Below, one piece after another: positions 1-6,590 of a stretch of 16,608 nucleotides of DNA; within the stretch, counting starts at the first letter, position 1, and the number at the start of each line of letters is the position of its first letter. Both the position numbers and the translations under genes were made by a program. The DNA comes from an uncultured bacterium (GTDB lineage Bacteria; Bacillota; Clostridia; Oscillospirales; Acutalibacteraceae): the NCBI GenBank assembly GCA_905215855.1, contig CAJMRT010000041.1, positions 1 to 16,608 of the forward strand, written 5' to 3'. The notes beneath the pieces were generated by a model that searched no databases, had not been told where the DNA came from, and worked only from the letters and a program-made list of their open reading frames with translations.

Positions 1-30
1 AACAAGCCGTGTTTTATGCAGCAATTCTGT

Positions 31-53
31 AGGGGCGTTCATTGGACGCCCGC
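31..53. repeat. GC-rich intergenic hairpin repeat (GGGCG type)
   Basis: A short GC-rich palindrome in AT-rich DNA: GGGCGT (33-38) pairs with ACGCCC (46-51) around a 7-nt loop, inside the context TAGGGGCG...CGCCCGCC. Short hairpins of this style are common dispersed intergenic repeats in gut Clostridia (recalled, not searched). No T-run follows, so it is not an obvious terminator. Confidence 0.55.
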
Positions 54-114
54 CTTGATGAAATTTTATGTTTTACAAAAATGTTTTGATATTATGGAAA
101 TTATGTATTCATTT

Positions 115-251
115 GTAGCGGCGAACCGTGTTCGCCAATCGTCACAAGCGTAAGCTTGGGGCAAAATGATCATTTAACAACAAATTCAATACAGATATTT
201 ATTGTTTTGTGTTTACACACAAAACAAATGGCGAACAAGGTTCGCCGCTAC
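115..251. repeat. MITE-like element with 23-bp terminal inverted repeats
   Basis: The 23 nt at 115-137 and the reverse complement of 229-251 differ at a single base. Each arm is itself a mini-palindrome (GGCGAACCGTGTTCGCC on the left, GGCGAACAAGGTTCGCC on the right). Inside, 202-212 and 217-227 form a perfect 11-bp stem (TTGTTTTGTGT / ACACAAAACAA) with a TTAC loop. The 137-bp unit has no coding capacity and no clear target-site duplication. It resembles a non-autonomous miniature element or a REP-like bipartite repeat; which of these is not decided by the sequence. Confidence 0.6.
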
Positions 252-328
252 TGTATGACAATAGCTTTGCGGCTTTTATATAATTTGATTTATTATAAAA
301 TTCCACTCAATAATTTTTACCTCCCCCC

Positions 329-356
329 TTGACTATACTTTAAAAATGTATATAGA
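329..356 (+). promoter_or_regulatory. Promoter of the HAAS-padR pair with overlapping candidate PadR operator
   Basis: TTGACT (329-334) and TATAGA (351-356) lie 16 bp apart, with an AGGGAT-rich ribosome site and the HAAS start codon about 30 nt further on. Between and over the two boxes sits an AT-rich inverted repeat, TATAC (334-338) and GTATA (348-352), also readable as CTATA/TATAG. PadR-family repressors typically bind inverted repeats of this kind over their own promoters, so autoregulation by the PadR gene downstream is inferred. Confidence 0.55.
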
Positions 357-386
357 ACTGCGAGGTATTAATGTGGGAGGGATAAT

Positions 387-1820
387 ATGAAGAATAGATT
401 TCTTGAAAAAGTTGCGGAGCAAATTGCAGACGAACGCTCCCGAAAGCTAATTACAGCCGAGCTTGAATCGCACTTGCTTGATAAAATCGACTATTATGTT
501 GACATAGGCTACTCAAAAGAAGAAGCCGAAAAGCGTGCAACCGAAGAAATGGGCAATCCCGATGACACCGCCGTGCCGTTGAATGCTCTTCACCAAAATA
601 AATATCGTGGAGTATTCACATTCATTTGTCTTGTGGCAGTTATTGCACTTTTTATGGCAACCGTAAACGCATCACCGCTATTCTGCTATGTTGCAGAATA
701 TTCAAACTTGACGCATTACGCAATGTTTGATTTTTGGTCGCTGATAATTCTTGCCACATACACGGTGATGATAATTTACAGTCAAAAGAAAAGTCACAAA
801 TCGGTTGCAATCTTCATCATAATATCGCTTGGCTTTCAGGTTTTAATGTCTGCAATCTCAATAACATTGCAAGGCTCATTTCTTCTTATAATCAAATTTT
901 CGTCAATCTTCCAACCTGCGGTTTATGCGATTATGACTATCATCACAAAAGGTCCAATTGCGTATATTGACAGTCTGTTTGCATATGAAAATATTGAGTA
1001 TTCGGCAGTCAATGAGTGGTGCTACACGGCAATTCCTTTTATAATTATGGCACTGTTGTTGCTGTGGGCAATTGCGGTTCTGATTAAAATCAGAAAAAAC
1101 GAGCGGATGAAAGGCAGAAAAATTCATCTGAAAATAACAAATGGCTTTAAAAATATTTTCATTGTAGTTCTATCTGTCAATTTTCTCATCACGGGAATTT
1201 GTGCGGTTACTTCAAGAGTAGAGATAAATTCAAAATCTACCGAAATTCTTGCAGAAAGAGAAAAAATAATTGACTTTGTGATGAATGCCAATCTAAAAAC
1301 CACAAGCAATGAATTTTTGGACAATGCAAAAGCAAACGGATTTGACTTCCAACTGAATTTCAAATACCGCAAACATCCGACTGTTGATTCTTTGGACAAG
1401 GAGTATGTATATCGGCATAACGGCAATATGATTTCAGTCAAAGACATCAATTGTAATATGTATTTATCTTTAGATTATAACGCTTTAAACACATCAATTT
1501 TCTATGATGATTTGTTATTAACCACGAAAGAGGTTGATGCAATAAATGATCTCAAGGTTGGAGATTCAATCAGTAAATTATACGAAAAATCTCTTATTTA
1601 TAAGGCTTCTGCAATTTCAAAAATATACTATGCTAATGATAATCTCGGAAATCCGAAATACAGTCTATACCCCTGTGTGACATTTGTTATCGACAAAAAA
1701 GGACACACATACAAAACCATTGACATAAGTGTTTCGGACGGTAAAATATCCAAGATATGCGAACCTATTGAACATAAAAAAGAATACGAAACCGGATTTA
1801 ATTTCTTCATTCAGAGCTAA
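387..1820 (+). CDS. HAAS-domain (permease-prefix/DUF1700-like) membrane protein with C-terminal ectodomain
   Basis: A 477-residue protein. Residues 1-70 form the helical HAAS signalling domain (charged helices, 'GYSKEEAEKRATEEMGNP' at 41-58) usually found on membrane proteins encoded beside PadR regulators. About five to six membrane segments follow (roughly 75-95, 115-131, 139-160, 163-185, 212-234, 256-275). The last 200 residues are hydrophilic and predicted to lie outside the membrane; I do not recognise that domain. The start is chosen because GGGAGG (375-380) sits 6 nt upstream. The gene ends 19 bp before padR, so the two are cotranscribed. In most such loci padR comes first; here the order is reversed. 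The family is thought to sense or respond to envelope state, but the function of this member is unknown. Confidence 0.75.
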   Translation: MKNRFLEKVAEQIADERSRKLITAELESHLLDKIDYYVDIGYSKEEAEKRATEEMGNPDDTAVPLNALHQNKYRGVFTFICLVAVIALFMATVNASPLFCYVAEYSNLTHYAMFDFWSLIILATYTVMIIYSQKKSHKSVAIFIIISLGFQVLMSAISITLQGSFLLIIKFSSIFQPAVYAIMTIITKGPIAYIDSLFAYENIEYSAVNEWCYTAIPFIIMALLLLWAIAVLIKIRKNERMKGRKIHLKITNGFKNIFIVVLSVNFLITGICAVTSRVEINSKSTEILAEREKIIDFVMNANLKTTSNEFLDNAKANGFDFQLNFKYRKHPTVDSLDKEYVYRHNGNMISVKDINCNMYLSLDYNALNTSIFYDDLLLTTKEVDAINDLKVGDSISKLYEKSLIYKASAISKIYYANDNLGNPKYSLYPCVTFVIDKKGHTYKTIDISVSDGKISKICEPIEHKKEYETGFNFFIQS

Positions 1821-1839
1821 TCGGAAAGGAGCAAATAAA

Positions 1840-2172
1840 ATGAAAATCAGTAAAGAACTTATCAAAGGCAGTACAGCAATGCTTGTTATGAGCGTTTTAA
1901 AGAAAAGCGATATGTACGGATACAAAATTATTAAAGAGCTTGAGTTACAGAGCGAGAGCGTATTTGAGCTTAAAGAGGGTACTCTCTATCCCATTCTTCA
2001 CGCACTTGAAGAAGAAAATCTGCTTGAAAGCTACTGGGAAGAATTTGACGGCAGAAAGCGTAAATACTACCACCTCACACGCAAAGGTATAAGACACCTT
2101 AAAGAAAAGCAGGACGAATGGAAAGTGTATTCAAAATCTGTTGAAAAGGTGCTAAGCTTTTCAGGTGTGTAA
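1840..2172 (+). CDS. PadR family transcriptional repressor
   Basis: A 110-residue winged-helix DNA-binding protein of the compact PadR-s2 type (DUF24/PF03551-like). Visible hallmarks are 'DMYGYKIIKEL' (helix 2), 'EGTLYPILHALEEENLL' (recognition helix) and the wing 'DGRKRKYYHLT', followed by a C-terminal dimerisation helix rich in E/K. The open frame extends upstream to 1729, but that part overlaps the end of the preceding gene; the ATG at 1840 has GGAAAGGAG 8 nt upstream and begins the conserved domain, so it is the start. It probably represses its own operon through the inverted repeat at 334-352. The effector signal cannot be read from the sequence. Confidence 0.9.
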   Translation: MKISKELIKGSTAMLVMSVLKKSDMYGYKIIKELELQSESVFELKEGTLYPILHALEEENLLESYWEEFDGRKRKYYHLTRKGIRHLKEKQDEWKVYSKSVEKVLSFSGV

Positions 2173-2205
2173 AACATATCATGGGCAGACCGTTTTCCGT
2201 TAATC

Positions 2206-2234
2206 TTGAATTTATAGCCCTGTAATGGTAAAAT
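2206..2234 (+). promoter_or_regulatory. Promoter of the glycosyltransferase gene
   Basis: TTGAAT (2206-2211), a 17-bp spacer and TAAAAT (2229-2234). Predicted transcription starts near 2241, which is downstream of the ATG at 2225 and so supports the later start codon at 2264. Confidence 0.5.
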
Positions 2235-2263
2235 TATCTTATAAATTCAGAAACGGAGATATT

Positions 2264-3631
2264 ATGATGAGCAAATTAAAAGTCAGGGCAAATCATACGG
2301 TATATATTATATTTGCTGTTTTGTCATTGTTTTCCCTGACACTTATATTTAATGACAATATATGGTTTGACGAGGCTTACACGCTGTCGCTGATTCAGCA
2401 CGATTATTCAGACATAATCAATATTCTGAAATCCGATATGCACCCACCACTGTACTTTTTGTCGCTGAAAACATTTTGCTGTATCTTTGGATACTCAATA
2501 ACAGCAACAAAAATATTTTCGGCAATCGGTTACATTGCAACGCTGTTTTTGGGATGCACAATCATAAAAAAGCACTACGGCAGTAAAACATCAATAATTT
2601 ATATGCTGACTGTCGGAGCTGTGCCAATGATGCTCTATTTCAGCGTTCAGCAAAGGTCATACTCATGGAGCATATTTTTTGTTACATTATGCTTTATTGA
2701 GTCTCTGCTTTTTATAGCAAACAAAAAGTTTCATCACTGCATTTTATTTGCTATAGCAGGACTTGGGGCTGCATACAATCACATCTACGCACTTCTTGCA
2801 GTTGCAATTATCTTTGCTTTTGCAAATATATATCTGCTCATTAAAGACAGAAATTTGTTCAAGCGTGTTGTTATTTCAGACCTTGTTATGGTGGCAGGAT
2901 ATTCATTTTGGATAATTCCTCTTTTAAATCAAACAAAATCAGCCTCAAGTAATTTTTGGCTCAGCGGAGTTGAACCCTTGTCTGTAATTGTATTCATATC
3001 GGGCATAGCGGTATCTGCACTCGTTCTTTTGAAAAAAAGCAACAGAAAATTGTGTATAATTTTTGCAGATGTCTGCGTTATGGGTATTCAAATAATCGGG
3101 TTGTTCGTAACTGTTTTTATACGCCCATTTTACATTGCAAGATACAGCGTTGTAATTCTCGGTATCTTTGCAATTCTCGTTGCTTTCGGCGTAAAAGATA
3201 TAAAACCAAAGCCGAGCAAAATAATATGCACCCTGCTTTGCGTTGTAAATATCGGCTGTCTTGTTGCAACAGGATTGTTTGAATATAATCCGTCAATGAC
3301 AAATTTTCGTGAAAGATTCAGTTCTCAACAGTCAGAATTAGACACTTTTGTTTACTGCGACAGTGCATTCGGAATTATGTCGTATTATTATCCGAACAAC
3401 ACCCACCTTTGCACCTACAAAGAAAACTGGTTTGAGGCATTTGAAAATGTTGAATGTATAAACAAAGATGAAATTGCAGACAAAGTTGACCCAAATCATA
3501 AAATTTGGTTTGTAAAAAATGAACTCACAAAAATGCCAAAATGCATTAAAAGTAATTTCAAGTATAAAAAGATTGATTCTTTCCAATGTGACTTCAATAA
3601 ATTTGACCTATATTTACTTATTCTAAAGTAA
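2264..3631 (+). CDS. GT-C fold membrane glycosyltransferase (family 39-like)
   Basis: A 455-residue polytopic protein with about ten or more hydrophobic segments. After the first membrane helix comes 'NIWFDEAYT', with Asp36-Glu37 in the first external loop, then 'DMHPPLYFLSLK' (His60-Pro-Pro). These are the signature of the PMT/ArnT-like GT39 superfamily, which transfers sugars from polyprenyl-phosphate donors on the outer face of the membrane. The C-terminal 130 residues form a soluble extracytoplasmic domain. ATG 2264 is preferred over 2225 because AACGGAG lies 6 nt upstream and a promoter covers 2225. The acceptor is not known: cell-wall polymer, lipid or protein are all possible. The gene stands alone, ended by its own terminator. 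Confidence 0.75.
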   Translation: MMSKLKVRANHTVYIIFAVLSLFSLTLIFNDNIWFDEAYTLSLIQHDYSDIINILKSDMHPPLYFLSLKTFCCIFGYSITATKIFSAIGYIATLFLGCTIIKKHYGSKTSIIYMLTVGAVPMMLYFSVQQRSYSWSIFFVTLCFIESLLFIANKKFHHCILFAIAGLGAAYNHIYALLAVAIIFAFANIYLLIKDRNLFKRVVISDLVMVAGYSFWIIPLLNQTKSASSNFWLSGVEPLSVIVFISGIAVSALVLLKKSNRKLCIIFADVCVMGIQIIGLFVTVFIRPFYIARYSVVILGIFAILVAFGVKDIKPKPSKIICTLLCVVNIGCLVATGLFEYNPSMTNFRERFSSQQSELDTFVYCDSAFGIMSYYYPNNTHLCTYKENWFEAFENVECINKDEIADKVDPNHKIWFVKNELTKMPKCIKSNFKYKKIDSFQCDFNKFDLYLLILK

Positions 3632-3650
3632 ATATAGGTCTTTTGTTTTG
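3605..3650 (+). terminator. Strong intrinsic terminator overlapping the glycosyltransferase stop codon
   Basis: A perfect 15-bp stem, 3605-3619 with 3626-3640, and a 6-nt loop, followed by TTTTGTTTTG. The TAA stop (3629-3631) lies in the 3' arm. It sits between convergent genes, and on the other strand the stem is followed by AAATTTATT, so it may serve both directions. Confidence 0.85.
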
Positions 3651-3683
3651 TCCTGAGTGCAAAAACCAAAACTGTTCTGCCTC

Positions 3684-4328
3684 TTATTTTCTGCTTTCAT
3701 AATCCTTGTCTATCTCATCACTCCAAGACGATGAAAGCGGTCTGCTTTTTCTGAAATTGCACACGGTTTTTGATACTGCGTCAAAAACAACAGCCGTACC
3801 CTGACCGTCAGCGTGATAATTAACGGAGCGGTCGGAATTGATTCCAAAATGCTTAGCGGTTTCAACGGAATCAATGTTAGCTCCGATGAAAAGAAATTCC
3901 CAGCCGTAGCGATTTTTCTGACGCTCAATCATTTTCTTGACCTTATTGCTTGAATAGATACGGCTTGCGTTCTCCATTCCGTCGGTCATAATCACAAACA
4001 AGGTGTGTTCGGGAACATCTTCTTCTCTTGCATACTTATGAATGTTGCCAATGTGATGAATCGCACCGCCGATAGCGTCAATGAGTGCCGTTGCACCACG
4101 AACCGTATAATCGTTTTCAGTCATTTTTGAAATTTCCGACAATTCAACCCTGTCGTGAAGAACCTCGGTTTCGTGATCAAACAATACGGTTGAAACATAG
4201 CACTTGCCGTCCTGTCTGCGTTGTTTTTCAATAAGCGAATTAAATCCGCCGATTGTGTCCTGTTCAAGCCCTGACATTGAACCGCTTCTGTCGAGAATGA
4301 ATACCAATTCTGTAATGTTGTTTTTCAT
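3684..4328 (-). CDS. von Willebrand factor A (vWA) domain protein
   Basis: A 214-residue single-domain cytoplasmic vWA protein (no signal peptide or membrane segment). The metal-ion-dependent adhesion site is complete: Asp13-x-Ser15-x-Ser17 in 'FILDRSGSMSG', Thr80 in 'RGATALIDA' and Asp116 in 'VIMTDGMENAS'. The family resembles YegL/TerY-type vWA proteins that act in stress or assembly complexes. The ATG at 4328 is chosen because GGAGG lies 8 nt upstream; an extension to 4343 would run through that ribosome site. It lies 89 bp after the macrodomain gene on the same strand with no clear terminator between, so cotranscription is likely. Partner and target are unknown. Confidence 0.85.
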   Translation of the reverse strand: MKNNITELVFILDRSGSMSGLEQDTIGGFNSLIEKQRRQDGKCYVSTVLFDHETEVLHDRVELSEISKMTENDYTVRGATALIDAIGGAIHHIGNIHKYAREEDVPEHTLFVIMTDGMENASRIYSSNKVKKMIERQKNRYGWEFLFIGANIDSVETAKHFGINSDRSVNYHADGQGTAVVFDAVSKTVCNFRKSRPLSSSWSDEIDKDYESRK

Positions 4329-4348
4329 AGTTGTTACCTCCAAAAGTA

Positions 4349-4373
4349 ATTAAGTTTTTTATCTTGACTTAAT
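4349..4373. other. Inverted repeat upstream of the vWA gene
   Basis: ATTAAGT (4349-4355) and ACTTAAT (4367-4373) form 7-bp arms 11 bp apart, immediately upstream of the vWA ribosome site. A second small stem, GTCGC/GCGAC (4399-4415), directly follows the macrodomain stop codon but has no T-run. These could be an operator or a processing site; neither is proven. Confidence 0.3.
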
Positions 4374-4417
4374 CATATAACTTTCGGGATAACATATGGT
4401 CGCCTGAAATGCGACAT

Positions 4418-5395
4418 TTACTGACCCAACAAAACTTGGTCAAATTCAAATAAAGCCTCGTTTACAGTAAAAATATTATACTCTCCCTTTTGAATAAAAT
4501 ATTCAATGATAACATCAAACTTGTTCGAGTGTGAAAGTACATAGCCTGCCTTTTGGAGCATTTCTTTAGTTTCATCAAGCGACAGTTCAAGAGCAATTGC
4601 AAAGGCAATTGCGGTAGTTTTCTTAGGTTTATAATTGACATTGTTTCTTATTTTAGAAAACAGCTTACGGTCAACATTTGCCTTTTTATAACACTGAGAA
4701 TCCGTCAAACCTTTTTCGTCAATTTTACGCAAAAGCATCTGAGAAAAGCTTTCGTCAAGCTGATTTACAACATCAGCCAAATTCAAAGATGCGGTTTGCA
4801 TTGGATAAGTCTCCGGCTGTCTTAAAAGACGGGATAATTCACGACTGCGGTTTTCAGAATAGTGTGTTTCAACATAGTGTTCGTCAATGTATTCGGCAAT
4901 ATCACGGACAAGCTTTTTGCTGACACGGAATCCGTCTTTGTCAAACACAACAATATAAACGAGCATATCGTTGTCTGCAAGAAATTTACAGATTTCGTTG
5001 ATTGCCACCTGCAAAGCCTGTTCTTTCGGATAGCCGTAAATCCCCGATGAAATCAACGGAAAGGCAACCGATTCGCATTCATAAGCCCTTGCAAGCTGCA
5101 ACGAATTGCGGTAACAGGAAGAAAGCAGTTCTTTCTCATGATAATTTCCGCCCTGCCACACAGGACCGACCGTGTGAATAACATACTTGCAGGGCAGTTT
5201 GTACGCACCGGTAATTTTCGCCTCGCCCGTTCTGCAACCGCCAAGCTTTCTGCATTCATTAAGCAATTCATGCCCCGCCGCACGGTGAATTGCACCGTCA
5301 ACACCGCCTCCGCCAAGCAACGAACTGTTCGCCGCATTAACAATTGCGTCACATTTCATCTTAGTTATATCATTCCGAACAATCTGCAACGGCAT
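4418..5395 (-). CDS. Macrodomain (ADP-ribose-binding/deacylase) fused to C-terminal HTH-like domain
   Basis: A 325-residue protein. Residues 1-170 are a MacroD/YmdB-class macrodomain: 'DAIVNAANSSLLGGGGVDG' (Asn20, Asn23, Gly28-31, Asp33) followed by AIHRAAG, and 'SSGIYGYP' for the phosphate loop. These enzymes hydrolyse O-acetyl-ADP-ribose or ADP-ribosyl-protein esters. Residues about 210-325 form a helical domain ('MLLRKIDEKGLTDSQCYKKA', 'DRKLFSKIRNN', 'KTTAIAFAIALELSLDE') that looks like an XRE-type helix-turn-helix. The roughly 330-residue fusion is familiar from Clostridia genomes. ATG 5395 is preceded by GGGAGGTGA at optimal spacing; the GTG at 5404 lies inside that site. The downstream partner is a vWA protein. 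The role may be NAD/ADP-ribose signalling or stress control. Confidence 0.85.
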   Translation of the reverse strand: MPLQIVRNDITKMKCDAIVNAANSSLLGGGGVDGAIHRAAGHELLNECRKLGGCRTGEAKITGAYKLPCKYVIHTVGPVWQGGNYHEKELLSSCYRNSLQLARAYECESVAFPLISSGIYGYPKEQALQVAINEICKFLADNDMLVYIVVFDKDGFRVSKKLVRDIAEYIDEHYVETHYSENRSRELSRLLRQPETYPMQTASLNLADVVNQLDESFSQMLLRKIDEKGLTDSQCYKKANVDRKLFSKIRNNVNYKPKKTTAIAFAIALELSLDETKEMLQKAGYVLSHSNKFDVIIEYFIQKGEYNIFTVNEALFEFDQVLLGQ

Positions 5396-5434
5396 AATAA
5401 TCACCTCCCAATATAAAAACTGACTTGTAATCCA

Positions 5435-5463
5435 ATTATATAGCAGTGCATATTAAATATCAA
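5435..5463 (-). promoter_or_regulatory. Promoter of the macrodomain-vWA operon
   Basis: On the minus strand TTGATA (5458-5463), 17-bp spacer, TATAAT (5435-5440), about 40 bp upstream of the macrodomain start codon. This is near-consensus for the vegetative sigma factor. Confidence 0.65.
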
Positions 5464-5503
5464 TAACAAATATACAAAGCAGCCCCCTTTTTGGGAGCTG
5501 CTT
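5459..5503 (-). terminator. Terminator of the acetylation-type operon
   Basis: An 11-bp stem with one G-U pair (AAGCAGCTCCC / GGGGGCTGCTT on the minus strand) around an A-rich loop, followed by TTGTATATTTG, just after the stop of the G5 lipoprotein gene. It overlaps the -35 region of the macrodomain promoter. Confidence 0.7.
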
Positions 5504-5517
5504 GTATTTGTAATTTA

Positions 5518-6564
5518 TTAAAATTCTTCGTATGTTTCTGTGCCGTCAGACCACTTGATTACATAGTAACCGTGACCCGAACCGTCACAATCATACACTG
5601 CCTGCTTTGATACAATTGTCTTGCCCTGTGAAGCCTGACTTGACTGAGCACTGCTGCTCTGCTGTGGTTTCTGCGACTGCTGTGTCTGCTGTGACTGCTG
5701 AGGAGTTTCAACAGCACTGCTTTCTACCGCTGTACCTACAGTTACAATCTTCTTTACAGGCTCTTTTGTAACCTTTTCGCTTACCTTTTCTTTTGACTTT
5801 TCCTTGCCGTCAACATACTTAACCTTGTATGTTACAGTTTTTTCGCCCTTTACACCCTCCTGTGTAACCTTAGTTTCACCCGATGCAAGTGAGCTGCTTT
5901 CCTGCTCTTCTGTCTTGTAGTCAACGCTTACCTTTTCGGTTTTTGTCTTGTACTCAACACGCTTTACAACAACCTTGGAACCGTCCTTGATTTTCTCATC
6001 AAGCTTTGGCGAAACTTCATCATCCTTGCCGAGATCTACTTTCTGCTCCTCAAGGAATGCCTTTACTGTTTCAGCCTGAGTTTTGCACTTGGTTGTTTTT
6101 CCGTCAACTGTAAGACTCACTTCAATGCTGTTTGTAAGAGTAATTGTCATACCGTCTTTGAGGTATGATGCCTTGTCAGCATCGCATGATACGCTGTCAT
6201 CAAGCTTAAAGCCTGCCTTCTTAACAGCATCCTCAACAGTACCGCCTACAAGCTCAACTGTCTTTTCATCACTGCCGTTCTTAACAGTTACCTTTGCATA
6301 GCGCTTTACTGTGATTTCTGTATTGTCGCCAAGCTTTTCATCAGCCTTTGGCTCTGTTTCGTCCTTATCTCCAAGCTTGATTTCAGCCTTTTCGAGTATT
6401 TCTTTTACAGTCATATCCGTGTTACCGTCTGCCTCGGTTGTAACGCCTGAATCGTTAATTTTAACCTTTACATCAGAACCGCAGCCTGACACGCAAAACA
6501 TCGTTGCACAAATTGCAAGAACCAAAGCAATTACACCTAAAACTGATATTAGCTTTCTTTTCAT
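5518..6564 (-). CDS. Lipoprotein with three DUF348 domains, one G5 domain and a DCDGSGHGY tail
   Basis: A 348-residue lipoprotein: hydrophobic signal 5-24 and lipobox VSGC with Cys28. Residues about 31-90, 91-147 and 148-203 are three ubiquitin-like DUF348 units of the YabE/Rpf type. A G5 domain covers about 204-278 ('EYKTKTEKVSVDYKTEEQ', ending in 'KKIVTVGT'); G5 domains are associated with binding N-acetylglucosamine-containing wall polymers. A Gln/Ser-rich linker (about 285-316) leads to a 30-residue tail, 'DCDGSGHGYYVIKWSDG'. In YabE-like proteins a catalytic 3D domain would follow G5; it is absent, so this protein probably binds wall rather than cuts it. An AGGAGAG site precedes the ATG. 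It is the last gene of the operon, 26 bp after the AlgX-like gene. Confidence 0.85.
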   Translation of the reverse strand: MKRKLISVLGVIALVLAICATMFCVSGCGSDVKVKINDSGVTTEADGNTDMTVKEILEKAEIKLGDKDETEPKADEKLGDNTEITVKRYAKVTVKNGSDEKTVELVGGTVEDAVKKAGFKLDDSVSCDADKASYLKDGMTITLTNSIEVSLTVDGKTTKCKTQAETVKAFLEEQKVDLGKDDEVSPKLDEKIKDGSKVVVKRVEYKTKTEKVSVDYKTEEQESSSLASGETKVTQEGVKGEKTVTYKVKYVDGKEKSKEKVSEKVTKEPVKKIVTVGTAVESSAVETPQQSQQTQQSQKPQQSSSAQSSQASQGKTIVSKQAVYDCDGSGHGYYVIKWSDGTETYEEF

Positions 6565-6590
6565 TTTAATCTCTCCTGTATAATATCATA

